Below, piece after piece: positions 20,270 through 31,785 of a DNA stretch of 64,000 nt (within the stretch, counting starts at the first letter, position 1; the number at the start of each line of letters is the position of its first letter). The position numbers and the translations under genes were made by a program. Below the pieces are notes generated by a model that saw only the letters and a program-made list of their open reading frames with translations, searched no databases and was not told the DNA's origin. This DNA is from Blepharisma stoltei (Eukaryota > Ciliophora > Heterotrichea > Heterotrichida > Blepharismidae): NCBI GenBank assembly GCA_914767885.1, contig CAJZBQ010000028.1, positions 434,001 to 498,000 on the forward strand. The letters run 5' to 3'.

Positions 20270-20773
20270 TTAAAGTTTACTTGTCATCACTGGCTTATTT
20301 TTTAAAACATTCCAAGCAATCGGCCCTATTTTAGTTCCTGCCGTTTCATTGGGATTTATTGGAGTATATGAAACTTGGACGCTTCCAAAAGCAAAGCTCA
20401 CGCTTTCTCCAGGGCGGTCTGAAGTTCCGCCTGCACCTGACCATTGAATACCTGCAACAATCACTTGCTTGAACTCATAAACAACAATAGGGATTTTATT
20501 TCCACTCTGAGTGCATACTTCGACCTTCATACTCTTTAATTCTTTTCCCTGAGTGCATGCACCAAAAAGGTTAACACTAGCTACATCGGTTTCTTTAGTT
20601 ACCATAAAATTCGACAATGTTGGCTGGCCTGAGATAGGACTATCACCAGAGCCAACACTTGCAGGATTGCTAGCTCCAAAGCTAAAAGATGATAGTTTTA
20701 TCCAATCTCTATGATTATCATCAGTACTTTCACCTTTAATAGTATCAAGTAAAAGGAAAATATCAAAAGCCAT
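20270..20773 (-). CDS. Hcp-like protein (bacterial type VI secretion tube family)
   Basis: From the ATG at 20773 the protein has 167 residues and resembles bacterial Hcp along its whole length: the N terminus MAFDIFLLLDTIKGEST followed by a His-containing turn, then IKLSSFSFG, FMVTKETDVASVNLFGAC, IPIVVYEFKQVIVAGIQWSG, GESVSFAFGSVQVSYTP and a C-terminal GPIAWNVLKN. Hcp forms hexameric rings in the type VI secretion tube and can carry effectors. A eukaryote is not expected to make one, so horizontal transfer is the simplest explanation. All three Trp codons are UGG, whereas neighbours often use UGA. It lies 35 bp from the stop of the kinase gene on the same strand, in normal ciliate context. 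Confidence 0.85.
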   Translation of the reverse strand: MAFDIFLLLDTIKGESTDDNHRDWIKLSSFSFGASNPASVGSGDSPISGQPTLSNFMVTKETDVASVNLFGACTQGKELKSMKVEVCTQSGNKIPIVVYEFKQVIVAGIQWSGAGGTSDRPGESVSFAFGSVQVSYTPINPNETAGTKIGPIAWNVLKNKPVMTSKL

Positions 20774-20807
20774 ATTAAATTTACTAGCCAACTTGTTAAT
20801 CAATAAT

Positions 20808-22256
20808 TTATCTAATTATAGCTTCATCTTTCCAGGTTTGCAAAAAATCGTGCTTCATCACAGCAAAAATATCTGGACGGACGATTGGGTCTGGCTCAGT
20901 CAGCATTAAAATGATTTTTGAAATATTTCGATTTTCTGACTCAAATCTCTCAGGCAGAATATGATGGGCATTAAGCTGATTAAAGTAAAATTCCTTTTCT
21001 AATGGTGACCCTTCAAAAAACAGTTCAAATAATATAAGTCCCAATGCATAAATATCCATCTTTTGGCTACATTCTTGAGTAAGCAGCTCAGGAGCTCGGT
21101 AATGAATGCTAATTACATCAATTGACCTATTTCTTGGCAAGACGCCGTTTTTATGCTTTGAGCTATCTCCTTGCTCGCTTTCAGGCTTCGCTATTATTGC
21201 AAGACCAAAATCAGCGATTTTCACGCTCAAATTTTTGCTGTCTTTATTAAGAAAAATATTGGTGGGCCTGTATAAAGTTTACTTTAAATCCCTATGGATG
21301 AAGTTATTACTGTGAATACATTGTACACCTTTAAGCAATTGCTTAAAAATTCTGAAGTTTATCGAGCTATCGATTTTTCTCTTTGAATTTTGAAGCCAGT
21401 CTTGAAGAGAAATTCCGATACTAAGCTCTGTTTGTATGACTAAATAAAATGTAAAATATGGTTCTTCTGGGACATTTAAGTCACAAAATTTGTGGGAATG
21501 CTCCTGCTTGGCCGGGTTTAAATGTGGATGGTCTAGCTCAATTCAAGAAGAATAATAGCGTAAAAGGAATTTCGATAGAAGTTTAGACATGCTAAAAACC
21601 TCTCGAAACATTTTTTGTTCACGAATGTTCTCTTTGATACCGACATGAAGTTTTATCACTTTTATTGCATAAAATTGGCCATCTAGTAAATGTTTGGCTT
21701 TAAATACTACGCTATTTCTGCCTTTGCCGATTTTATTGATAATTTCGAAATTTTGGTTGCATTTTCCATTTTCAAAATATTTATAAAATTTTTCAATGCT
21801 ATCTCCAATTGATTTTTCGTCGATCTTATCTTGATACATTTTAGGGCACTTAAGTGTAATTTTGATATTATTAAATGAATCTTTTACTTCTGGAATTTTA
21901 ATTTGAATATCTTCTTTTTCTTTGTCTTTTAAAGTTTTTATTTTACAGCTCAAATACTCGTCAAATATACATGACTGACATTTTTTCAGTTCTTTGCTAT
22001 TCCAGTCTTCACTTTCATCTTGTGAGAATATATTTTCACTTGATTGAGAAGAAGTTATTGTTCTAGCTTCGTCTTCTGATATGATTAATTTAGGTTTTTT
22101 TCGTTTACTAGACTTTCCCATAAGGTAGCCAATCCCAACAAAAAGCAATAAAATCATCAGCATTTCAACTCCGCTTATCAATTGTAATTTACAGGTCAAT
22201 AAAGAATAAAGACTTGAATGGCATGAGCTGGCTTCTAAATCCCATTTGTCTTCCAT
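20808..22256 (-). CDS. PERK/eIF2-alpha-kinase-like membrane kinase
   Basis: 477 residues after removal of one 15-nt intron. A transmembrane segment (MLMILLLFVGIGYLMG) near residues 32-47 is followed by an acidic linker and a kinase domain: GKGRNSVVFKA loop, YAIKVI lysine, RYYSSWIE (matching the RYxxAWxE block of PERK, GCN2 and HRI), a short insert, HRDLKPTN, IADFGLAI, and a C-lobe with RAPELL. The RYYSSWIE block, the insert after it and the membrane segment point to the PEK family, which phosphorylates eIF2-alpha under stress. The luminal part is very short compared with animal PERK, so stress sensing would have to differ. Confidence 0.75.
21268..21282 (-). other. 15-nt intron in the PERK-like gene
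   Basis: GTAAACTTTATACAG within HRDL(K)PTN; it contains the TAA that would otherwise end the frame inside the catalytic loop. Confidence 0.9.
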
Positions 22257-22408
22257 TTTATTATCATCACAACGTTACGTTGTTGATCAGATTTCTTCGC
22301 TGAACCAGCCATAATTTTTTATTTATCCAAATCATCTAATAAAAATATTATAAAGCACTTCATTTCAAGACTCCGGCTTTTAAGTTATTTAAATTAGCCA
22401 ATATTAAA

Positions 22409-23355
22409 ATGGAAGAGAAAAAACAAGTGGAGTATTTTGACTTCACACAAGAAATGCAAGAAGAAGCCGAAAAGATCATAGAAGAAGACAATGGATCGCT
22501 CTCGAATTTCATATACACAAAATTTGATAATCAAGCCAATAAGATGTGAGATGTGTTTTACAAGAACAATACAGCTATGCTTATTTACCAAGAATAGCCC
22601 ACTAAGGAGCATTTTTTGGTTGGCCGGGCAATAGCTGGCTTGCCAAATTCGTTGGCATGCCATATTTCTGGCTAACCAAATTTAAGAACGGCGAACCAAA
22701 TTATGCTCCTTAGTGGGCTATTCTTGCAAGCAGGTATAATTTTTTTAAGGATAGGCACTATCTTTTAAATGAGTTCCCTGAGCTGAATGGAGAAATCTTA
22801 CTATTAGAAGTTGGATGTGGGGTAGGAAATGCTATTTATCCATTATTAGAAGATAATCAAGCTTTGAGAGCTCAGGTATGCGATTTCTCAAGAGAAGCAA
22901 TAAACTTATTGAGGCAAAATCCTTCATTTAACAGTGAAAGACTCCAAGCAGACGTTTGTGACATCACAAAGCAACCAGTCCCATTTACTGAGCCTTCAGA
23001 TGCTCTACTAATTTTATTCGTTCTCAGTGCAATATCTCCCGAGAAACATAGGCTAGCTATTGCAAATGCTACTTCAAACCTCAAACCTGGCGGCTTAGTC
23101 ATGTTTCGAGACTATGGAAGATATGATTTAGCCCAGCTTAGGCTTGCAGGTAAAAGAAACAAAAAACTAAAAGAAAATTTTTATTTAAAGCAAGACGGGA
23201 CGAGATGCTATTATTTTACCACCCAAGAAATTGAAACTTTATTTGAAGGCTTCAGAGTGTTAGAAAACGAATACCATTACAGAGTCGTAAAAAATCGCAA
23301 AGAGGATATCAAAATGAATAGGGTTTGGATTCAGGCTAAATTAATTAAACTATAA
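22409..23355 (+). CDS. METTL2/6/8-type tRNA m3C methyltransferase
   Basis: 261 residues after removal of a 161-nt IES. The N terminus has W-D-x-F-Y-K-x-N followed, across the IES, by NFFKDRHYLLNEFPEL, the hallmark of the Trm140/METTL2/6/8 family. The SAM-binding motif is LEVGCGVGNAIYPLL, then VCDFSREAINLLR and later RDYGRYDLAQLR. These enzymes make 3-methylcytidine at position 32 of tRNAs. Size fits the METTL6 subgroup, which lacks long extensions. One UGA Trp lies in KMWDVFYK, a conserved Trp. Without IES removal the catalytic domain has no start codon. Confidence 0.92.
22576..22738. mobile_element. Palindromic TIR element (IES, 161 nt) in the METTL gene
   Basis: Inverted arms CAAGAATAGCCCACTAAGGA + GCAT bound a centre with further inverted pieces (TTGGTTGGCC / GGCTAACCAA). 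TA at 22576 and 22737; removal yields NNTA|NFFKDRHY exactly as the family requires. Confidence 0.88.
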
Positions 23356-23380
23356 ATATCCCACCATATTAAGTAATAAG

Positions 23381-26300
23381 ATGGACTTGGAAACTCTCGT
23401 AGAAACCCTTGACAAAGAATTGAAAAACGAAGACCAGCGATTCCCATTAAACCAGAGCAGAAAATCTGATTTTTTATTTTCAATTTCTTCAGCTTTAAAA
23501 TCTGCTGATAAATCAAAAATTGTGCCTCATCAGCCAAAGCTAGAAGCGATTTTTTTTGCAAATTTCGTCTCAAGGCTGCTCAGGACCTCTATGCAGATTG
23601 TTAAAAAAATGCTTGAAATTGCTTTTAGAGAGAGGGAACACTAATAGAGCGGGAGATAATCTTTTTGAGTATTTGAAACAAGCTGCCTCGATGAGGTATA
23701 GTACAGCTGCAAGATGGGCTGCCCTTAGCATTGTAGGGAATCTTTATATTGAATTTGGGCAAAAAATCCCGTCGCCTCCTACAGATGATTTTATTGAACT
23801 TTCCAAAAGAATTTATAAAGGAAATGATAACCAGCTAAAAATAGCGAATTTGAAAACCCTTATTGATATCACAAAAGCAAGGCCAGGTAATTTATCAGGA
23901 TCTACAATGCAGGAATGCATAAAAGTCCTGATTAGATATGGAAATGAAAAATTTAAAGAAATAAAAATCAGAAGTGCAAAAGCATTGAGAAATATAGTAA
24001 GTAAATCTCCAAATTCTGTATTAACTATATATGAGCATTTGGCTCAGACGTGTATAAAAGGTATGGAAGAAAACACTGATAGTGTTTTTTATAGTTTACT
24101 AGGTGAATTGTTTGCTTTACAAATTGATCCAAAATTTGACTGAAAAACTTGTTCCCCAAGCCGCAGAAATATGGAAACTTATCCAAAATCTATAATGGAT
24201 GCAATATTTTACGTAACTCAATATTATTCAAAAAATAGTCAACATGAGGTAAAAGTTGGATTGATTAAAGCACTGGATATTGCCTTAAAAAAATTCCTTA
24301 AAGATTCTCTTCACAGTACCAGCGATATAAATACATTCTTAGAAAACATTATTGGAATCCCAAGGCTTAGTATCGGAAATGACTATGATAATTGAGAGAG
24401 AGAGTTATATTAGAGGGGATTAACAGGGATTATTTCAGCCCCTAGCCAGTCGAGCTTCAGCTTCACGCTTCATGTGGCGCCAATCACTAAAGCCACCTAA
24501 CGCCCTTTTCTGTCGACGTCATCAAAAATGGTGACGTCGACATCTTTCGGGGAGACTCACCCGAACCTGCTGGACCAAAAATTGCGCCAATGGACTCTCT
24601 TAACCCCTGGTAGTGCTCAGGGTATGAGGGGATCGTCCACAGCCTCCTTCTGGAACTACCTCCGCCATTTACAGGCAGCCTAATGCTCCTCCAGAAGTGC
24701 TTGCTTGGTATTGCGCCGTCGGTCTTTCGTCTGTGGGTCGAGAGGAGGCCGGTCAGCCCAACCCCACACCCCACCCCGCAAAATCTGCCATCGCAACTCC
24801 GTGGCCCTTCGGGGCCACCGTTTTTTTTTTATTTTCGGTGACCCAGAATTCTGGTTTTTTCTTTTCCTCTGTTGTCCCAAATGCCCGGTAAGGGTTCCCG
24901 GCCATGATGGCCTATTTTATCTATGATAATTGAAGAATCGGTGAAAATTTGACATGGCTACTTTATAAATGCATTGCGTTTTATTTATCAGTTCGTCAAG
25001 TGACTGCTGCTTTATCATATATCCTCAATAAATTGACAGAACTAAAATCCCAGGTCCATGATTCAGGAGTAATTGAAATGGAGACATCATCAAAACGATT
25101 TACTGACCCTTTAATAGAAATCCAAGTAACAGTTTTATTGTCAACTTTATCATTAATTTTTTCACGTGTAATCCCAGAGCGTGATTTGCCACCACATGGT
25201 GAAAATCTATACAAGCCAATATTGTGCTATCTCTCATGTGCTAGGCTTTCTAAGACAGCTAGTCGAGTTTTGGGATCTTTGACTTATAAGTACCCATCAA
25301 TCCATTTCCAGCTATTGCACTTATTGCTAACTTACACCACAATTGCACATGCTGAGCTTGCAGGTTTAAAGCCAGAGCAATGCACCAAAGAGTCTTTCCA
25401 AGACTGCATGAATTCTTTGTTAGGGAACTCTTTAGCTTTGGCAACCATTATAAAATGCTCACCAGCTGTGAACCGAGGAATTCCTAATGAAATTTCATCA
25501 ACTGTATTGAATACAGTGAAAGCTATGATTTCTGGCGAATATCAAGGAGAAGTTGTTGATGATGAAAATGTGTTTAAAGATGAAGGTCTTGCACATGAAA
25601 TTAATAATGTTAAAAGAGAAGCAGGTTGGATACTAGTAGAAGCACTCATGCACCTTGGACCAAGTTGGGTCGGTGGGTGCTTGACTTCGATATTTTCACT
25701 ATGAAAATTACCGTTTGGGAGACAATCCTGTATTATCGAAGAAAATATCCCAGTTCATAAACTTGTAAGCGAAGTTATCCATAAAAGAGCAGCCAGTAGC
25801 AGCTTGCTGGCTTTCATAAAAAATAATACCTCACTTCTAAATCCACAAATTTTTAAACTGATTTCAGTGTTTCTGGCAAATGCTCTGCAGTTTGTATGCC
25901 CTCAGAAAAAATCAACAGTAAGAAAACAGCTCTTAGACCAGCATTGCCAGCAAGGAGATTTAATTTTACTGAAAAAGAACTTATTTGAGTGTTTAAAGTA
26001 TGTATCAACACAATATCTAGCAAATAAAATTCCTTTATTATTACATCCTATATGCTCAGAAATAGTCAGTGATAAAATCAATTCATTTCCTTCAATACAT
26101 GAAGAATGGCTAAGCCCTGAAGACCATTACTTAAATCTTAAGAAATCTCCTCATCCTTTATTTGAATTAAGTCAGAACTGCTATCAAGAATACTTATCTG
26201 ATAATTTGTTATGAAAGCCTTATCAAGATAAAAATCAAGAAAATATCCCAAAAGGAGCCCATCATCAAGATATGATAAACACAGCGCTCATTGTGTTTTC

Positions 26301-29300
26301 AGAGATTTTCACATCCCCAAATTTCAATGTTTCGAATCGACAAAAGCTATTTAAATATCTTTCTCAGCACCTATCAAATTCATTAAAGCTCAAAGAAAAT
26401 TCAGTTCATAAGTATTTGAAAATGACAACTATTTTATTAGCGACTTTAGGAGCACTAAGGAAATTAGCATTAGCAAGAGCCGTTATCACTGACTCAGAAT
26501 TGATAACAAGCATAAGAGCCATGTTTGACTCTGTAGAATCCATATCTCACCAGCTTGTAAAGCGAATTTATGCTGAAGGGATGATTTATCTATGCAAAGT
26601 TATGGCAGATCCCCAACAAATCCCAGTTTTCATCAAAGAAGTCGAGCATAGAATTATCCTATCAGAGCATAACCCAGGGGTAAAAAGCGCAATAGTTTTA
26701 TTAGTAGCTGGGATGTATAAGCATTTTGACATAGCCTTAATGGAAAAAAATCAGTTATCGCTTGGCCATATAATTCAAAGCATTTCAAGAGATGCAGAAG
26801 TTGGAGGATGGGCAATTCATGCACTTTATAAAATATATAATTTATGTGGACATCGAGTAGAAGCTATCATCAAGGCAACTTTTCCTCTAGGATTTCACCA
26901 TTATTTGGATTTCCAAGGGAGTGGGTTTAATTTTAGGGAAAGCATGCTAATGCTGTGCATGAAATATTTGCAGCTAAATGAAGCTACCCAAGATTTACTT
27001 TATTTGAGATCAGAAATGGTGTGGGAAGATAGATGGGAAGCAAGCAGTTACGGGCTAGAATGCAGCAGCTCACTTATACAGAATAATGTAAAACTAGATT
27101 TCAATAGAGTTTTTGAAGTTGCTATTGCAAAACTGCCAAGTCAAGACGCAGTGGATTACTTCCTTGATTTGCTGAGTTTTGGCTATGGGGCGTATTTTTT
27201 GGTTCTTGCAGAAAATTTGATATATGAGTTGTTTATAGTTTTCGATGAGTGAGACAGCTGGAAAAATAAAGAAGAATTAAAAAAATTTGAAGAAGTAATT
27301 GAAAGTCTACTTATCATTGAAGCAAATAAAAATATGCAAAAATCAATAGAAATGTTGAAAGCAATAATTACAAGTGTCGAAGCTGAAACTGCAAAAGAAG
27401 AAGCGCATGGTCTTTCGTCTCATGATGATAGAGAAACTACGAAAATTTCAATCTACAAGCATCATTTTACTCATTATTCTAAAACTTTGGCCTTAAAGTT
27501 TCTGATATTTTTGATTTCCACTTACCCAAATGCTTTGCCAGTAGAAGAATTAATCAACCTTGGCTGCCATTTAGCCTCAACTGAGTCAGAATCTCTTAAA
27601 ATTTTAGGTCTAAAACTAATAAGGAAAATTTACAAGGTTTGTGGACATATAAAAGATGATGAAGACCCAAATAAACTTATGATAGAGCTGTATGAAGCCC
27701 AAGTAAGCGCCATAATTCGAGAATGTATTAATTCAAAGAATATCAATATAGAAATTCAAGCAAATAAACTTTTATTGCAATTTTTAATTACTCCAGGAAC
27801 ACAAGAGACTTCTGTTGTTAATAAAATTCTTGCGCCTTTGGTATCTGGACTTAGCGAAACTCCAAAAAGTAATTTTTATTTAGTTGCCCAAGTGGAGGGG
27901 TATAGCGACCATACATGTGCAAAATTATTTTTATCAAAATTAGTTATCCCTTTTAATCAAGAAGCCAGCTTTAAATTTAAAGGTCACAGCCATTATTTTT
28001 TAGAAAATTAATTATATAATAAATTTTGGAAAGAAAATTAAAATAAAGAAAAATACTCTGTCAAAACTACTATTAGACACTCCACACTTTATTCAAAGTT
28101 TGCTATTAGCGTAATTTCTTATTTAGCCAAAAATCCCTTCTGATTGCAAATTTAAATGCAATTGTCACTGATATGAGTGTCATTTTTACACAGCCAAAAC
28201 TAACACTTAAATCATATGAATTTGTTTTAGGTCATCAAGTCGTTGACCAAGATCATCCCAAAATGGGCAAGATTGAAGTTTTGGTATATGCCTTAGCTTA
28301 TTTAGCTGATTCTGAGTCACCTTATCTAGCAATGCTTATTGCAGATATTTATATTTTTTTATTTTTACCATACAATGCAAGTAGAGAATCAGCGCAGTTT
28401 AAAAATCAATTAGAAGTCGATTACTTCATGCATCGTCGCAAGCAGATACTTAAGGCTTTGCAGTTAATCATAAGCTATATTAAGGACTCTCGAGTAATTA
28501 AAGAAGTCATAAGTGGATTGGAGCTGTGTGCAAAAGTTCCTGACATAGAGCACAAAAAAATAGTATTGAAAATTTGTAGTGGAATTTGTAGTGATGACGC
28601 AGAAAATGTAAAAACAATAGAAAAATTAATAACAGTTATAAAAGAAATGCACAAAGAAATAGAAAAAGAGTGTATGGAGTCATGAAGCTGGTGCGCGATA
28701 CAGTACTCAGAGATTCTCCAAAATGAAGGGCTAGATGAGCATACTGATGTAACTCAGTACATGAAAAATATGGCAATATTTTTTGAAGAAGCTATCAAAG
28801 GAAATTATATTGAAATTGTAAAGGAGACTATTGAAAAAATATGAACTCAGGCAGAGACTTTTGAGGACTTTAAGGGAAAAATTGCAAATAAAGTGATTGC
28901 GAGTTTAATAAAGATTGAAAACTATGAAGTTGTGATAGATTTTCTTGTGAAAAGAAATATTGAAGATTTATCATATTTTTCAGGAGCAATTAATGAATTA
29001 GGAGAAATTTTAAGGGAATTTTCTCAAAGATCAATAAAAATCACCTCTCATTTATCACAATTTATAGCGACCTCTCCGCCTGTTTTACCTCATTTAATTC
29101 CTCATATATTTTCAATATTCCAATTAAAGAAAAATTCAGAGTTTTCTACTTATGAAACAAACATGCAAAGCGAAGCATTAAAAATATTGCTTTTACTCTT
29201 CAAAAATAGCCCAGATAAGAACAAAGCACTCCGCTCAATCATCCCTATGATTCTATCTCTATATTCCTCACAAACAACACTGCCACTAATAAAAACTGTA

Positions 29301-29483
29301 ACAAAAGCCCTCCAGCATCTAGCAGCAACATGCTCAGCAGCATTTAAAGAAATTATTTTAAGCTTGCCAGACCACGAAAAAAAGTTCTTGGAGAAACAAC
29401 TCATATCTTCTCAACAAGTCGGGCCTGCTGTTGCCAGCTCCCAGCCAACCATAACATTGCAATTAAAGCTTAAAAAGCCATAA
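23381..29483 (+). CDS. Giant HEAT-repeat protein, HEATR5/LAA1-like
   Basis: About 1,834 residues after reading UGA as Trp, removing a 538-nt insertion, a 16-nt intron and a probable 43-nt IES, and allowing one single-base frameshift near 23603-23609. The whole protein is alpha-helical HEAT repeats. The N-terminal part (RWAALSIVGNLYIEFG, IRSAKALRNIVSKSP) and C-terminal part (KALQHLAATCSAAFKEIIL) resemble HEATR5 proteins, which work with AP-1 in clathrin trafficking at the trans-Golgi and endosomes. More than six Trp codons are UGA. The 538-nt insertion interrupts it between NDYDNW and RIGENL. The frameshift lies in a run of seven A and may be a sequencing error. Family assignment is moderately secure; position of the short IES is not. 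Confidence 0.75.
23603..23609 (+). other. Apparent frameshift in an A7 run
   Basis: The frame LLRTSMQIVKK must pass to LKLLLERGNTNRAGDNL; one A too many in this A7 run is the simplest reading. A sequencing or assembly error is most likely, but a 19-nt TA-to-TA loss downstream (TAGAG to TAGAG) would also restore frame. Confidence 0.5.
24383..24933. mobile_element. GC-rich retroelement-like insertion with 13-bp target duplication
   Basis: CTATGATAATTGA occurs at 24383-24395 and 24921-24933. The 525 nt between are strongly GC-rich against an AT-rich gene and have no terminal inverted repeats. On the minus strand, an open frame starts near 24904 with MAGNPYRAFGTTEEKKK and runs about 75 codons, using one UGA as Trp, which may be the truncated start of an element protein. 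The minus-strand 3' end is a CT-rich simple repeat. Removing 538 nt restores the HEATR5-like frame, so the cell probably eliminates it from the somatic genome. Confidence 0.75.
28001..28045. other. Probable short IES (about 43 nt) in the HEATR5-like gene
   Basis: After HSHYFLEN the frame ends at a TAA (28009-28011) and resumes one frame over at KKNTLSKLLLDTP. Loss of 43 nt between the TA dinucleotides at 28001 and 28044 joins them; other TA pairs in this AT-rich stretch (for example 28001/28020) are also possible. Confidence 0.4.
28111..28126 (+). other. 16-nt intron in the HEATR5-like gene
   Basis: GTAATTTCTTATTTAG, phase 2, joining SLLLA to QKSLLIANLNAI. It holds a TAA and shifts frame as needed. 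Confidence 0.8.
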
Positions 29484-29495
29484 TAATATTTATAC

Positions 29496-30032
29496 TTAAT
29501 GAGTATATTTAGGTCCATAAATTTCTTCATCTGAAGATGTATCAATTTCATTTTCTAGCTTAGGAGTCTTTATAACTATTTTAAGCATTTCCATTTTAGC
29601 TTTGCTAATTTCATGCTTTTGCAGCTCAGTTGGAATTCCAAATGCAATTCGTAGGGAATGCCTGATCATAGGAATTTCGGTGCTTTTTCTTTCAACTTCT
29701 TTTTTTAGAGTTATGACAGCTTTCTTTTTAGCAAATAAATGAGGTTTATATTTCGGTGTGAAATCATTAAATTGGGACTTAGAATTCATGAGTTTTCTGA
29801 AACTCGAAACATTTGCAAGCCTATCCTTACTTCGTATTAAATCATGCGACAAATTTATAGAAGATTGCTGCTTTCTCATTGCGGTTGTAGCTGGTCTTTT
29901 CAATTTTGTGCTAACTCTTTCATTTCTTCTGTGCTCAATTTTATTATTCAGCTGATTTTGGAATAGGTTAAGAGGCTCAAAGGTAAATAGTTTTGAATTG
30001 GACTTATAAATCTGTGACAAAGGAACGTCCAT
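29496..30032 (-). CDS. Unknown basic protein, 178 residues
   Basis: A single uninterrupted frame starting MDVPLSQIYKSNSK. Basic and Ser/Lys-rich with a conserved-looking helix KHEISKAKMEMLKIVIK and an acidic end (TSSDEEIYGP). No domain recognised. It is convergent with the HEATR5-like gene, whose stop is 13 bp away. Confidence 0.65.
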   Translation of the reverse strand: MDVPLSQIYKSNSKLFTFEPLNLFQNQLNNKIEHRRNERVSTKLKRPATTAMRKQQSSINLSHDLIRSKDRLANVSSFRKLMNSKSQFNDFTPKYKPHLFAKKKAVITLKKEVERKSTEIPMIRHSLRIAFGIPTELQKHEISKAKMEMLKIVIKTPKLENEIDTSSDEEIYGPKYTH

Positions 30033-30072
30033 CCTGAATATATTTAAAATTAAATTATTTTATTGCAAAACC

Positions 30073-31413
30073 TTAATAGTTTTCCACCAGTTTTTTAATG
30101 ACTGTTGGGTTGCTACTTTTTTCAATCAAAATTTGGAGCTTTCGAGCTTTTTCTTTTTCTATTGCAGCGCTATAAGCTTTTCCTCGCTTGTCTTCATTAT
30201 TTTTCTCTTTTTCTACTTTAAGCTCATCCAAGCGTTTATTCATGTTTGCGTGCTTTTCCAATCATTTTTCTTTTTTTGCTAAATCCATCCTTCTTTTTAT
30301 AGCGGCGTTCTCTAGTGTTCCTTCTTCTTTCAACCTTAATTTTTCATATTTATATTCTAAATCCTTTTGGAGCTCTTCCTTTTTCTGCTTAATTGCTTCA
30401 AAACTGGTCTCTAGTTTATTTTGTATTTGCCTGATCCTATCTCTTTCTTTCTTTTCCTCTTCAATTAAATTTTGTTTAATTTTCGCCTGCTTATTTAATA
30501 TTTTTTCTTGTTGGCTCTTCAATTTTTGATTATTTCCTTCAAGTATTTTTCCTCTTTTTTCTTCATGCTCCTGAGCTTTATTTATGATTTTTTTTACATG
30601 ATCAGTATCTTTTTCTTCCTTCGATATATTTATTGTATTTAGATGATTTTCAACCCTTTGTGTGTGCGATGACATTTTTTCAGTTTTTGTTTTCAGCATC
30701 TGCTCATGCAGCTCTTTTGATTTTACAATTTTGAAATTAAAATTTTGCATTTTCTCCTGCAGTTCTTTTTCTTCTTTCTTTTCTCTTTCTTCTTTTGTCT
30801 TAATAAACTCATTTCATCGAGCCAAGGTGGTATCTTTAATAATATCATGGTTTGTTTTTGGTGACCTGCTCATGTGATCATGCGCTCTTGAATTTCAGTT
30901 TTTCCTCTGCTGGATTTGCTCAGTCATTAGTAATTTCAATCTTTCTTCTTGTGCAGCTTTCTTATTCCCGTGAATTTGCTTTTTCTGGTCAATTTCATGT
31001 TTAATTCTTTCATCAACAAGAGATTTTCTGTTTTGCTTTTTATTAGTATTTTCAGCTAATTCTCGCCGTTTTAGCTCCTCGTCGATTTTTTGTGAGAGAA
31101 GAGACTTGTGACGCTCTCTGGATTTTTCTTTTTCAGCGTTGCTGGGGGATTGAGAGCTACGAGTGTTTTGAGAAGAAGCAGATCGTTGATGCTCTAAGTT
31201 GTTTTCTTTTATAAAGGCTTGTATTGCAGTAACAAGACCGTTTAATTTTTGCTTATAATGCTCATAGCGAAGTATTTGGATTTGTTCAGTTATCTCTTGG
31301 CTCTGAAAATCAGAAAAAGAACGAACGAGCAGGTCATCTTTTTTGATGCCTAAAGTTTTCATTGCTTCACGAATCCTTGGATTATTGATGTCGAGTCTAT
31401 ATGTGCTTTCCAT
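30073..31413 (-). CDS. Coiled-coil protein, 446 residues
   Basis: One frame once three UGA codons are read as Trp (for example KEKWLEKHAN). After a short globular N terminus (MESTYRLDINNPRIREAM) the protein is nearly all charged helix rich in Lys, Glu and Gln, without obvious hydrophobic domain breaks. The N-terminal block followed by a long charged coil resembles axonemal and basal-body accessory proteins of ciliates, but I cannot name a family. No IES. Confidence 0.78.
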
Positions 31414-31785
31414 ATTAACGTAATAAATCGAGATTGAAGAGTGTAGAAGAGTCGAGTAATTAAAAATTTATAAAGCACGAAATATTTTATATTCTTATTA
31501 AACTTATAATGAGCTGCTTAAATTTCAGCTTAATTATTGGATCTGATCTGATATTTTTCTATCATACTGAAAATTTATTTTAAGATTATCTTCGATTATG
31601 TGCAGTTAATAATTATTAATCCGAAATAAACACAGATGCAGCTTTCTTGATATTTCATAATTTTTAAATTGTTTATAATTATTGTGATATATGTAATGAA
31701 AAATCCTGAGAGAAAGTTACTATTAATTAAGATTTCTTAAAGAGTTTTATCTACCCTCCTTATATAGCCATGAAAAAATTTTTAC
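31414..31785. other. Intergenic region
   Basis: About 370 AT-rich nt upstream of the coiled-coil gene; nothing recognised. Confidence 0.3.

Noticed and set aside
20270..20773. Bacterial contamination as the source of the Hcp-like gene
   Set aside because: The flanks are ciliate genes with UGA Trp and a 15-nt intron only about 500 bp away, and the spacing matches the rest of the window; a chimera cannot be fully excluded without reads.
23645..23668. A 19-nt TA-bounded IES that would fix the HEATR5-like frame
   Set aside because: Shorter than any other insert here; a one-base error in the A7 run is simpler. Kept only as an alternative.
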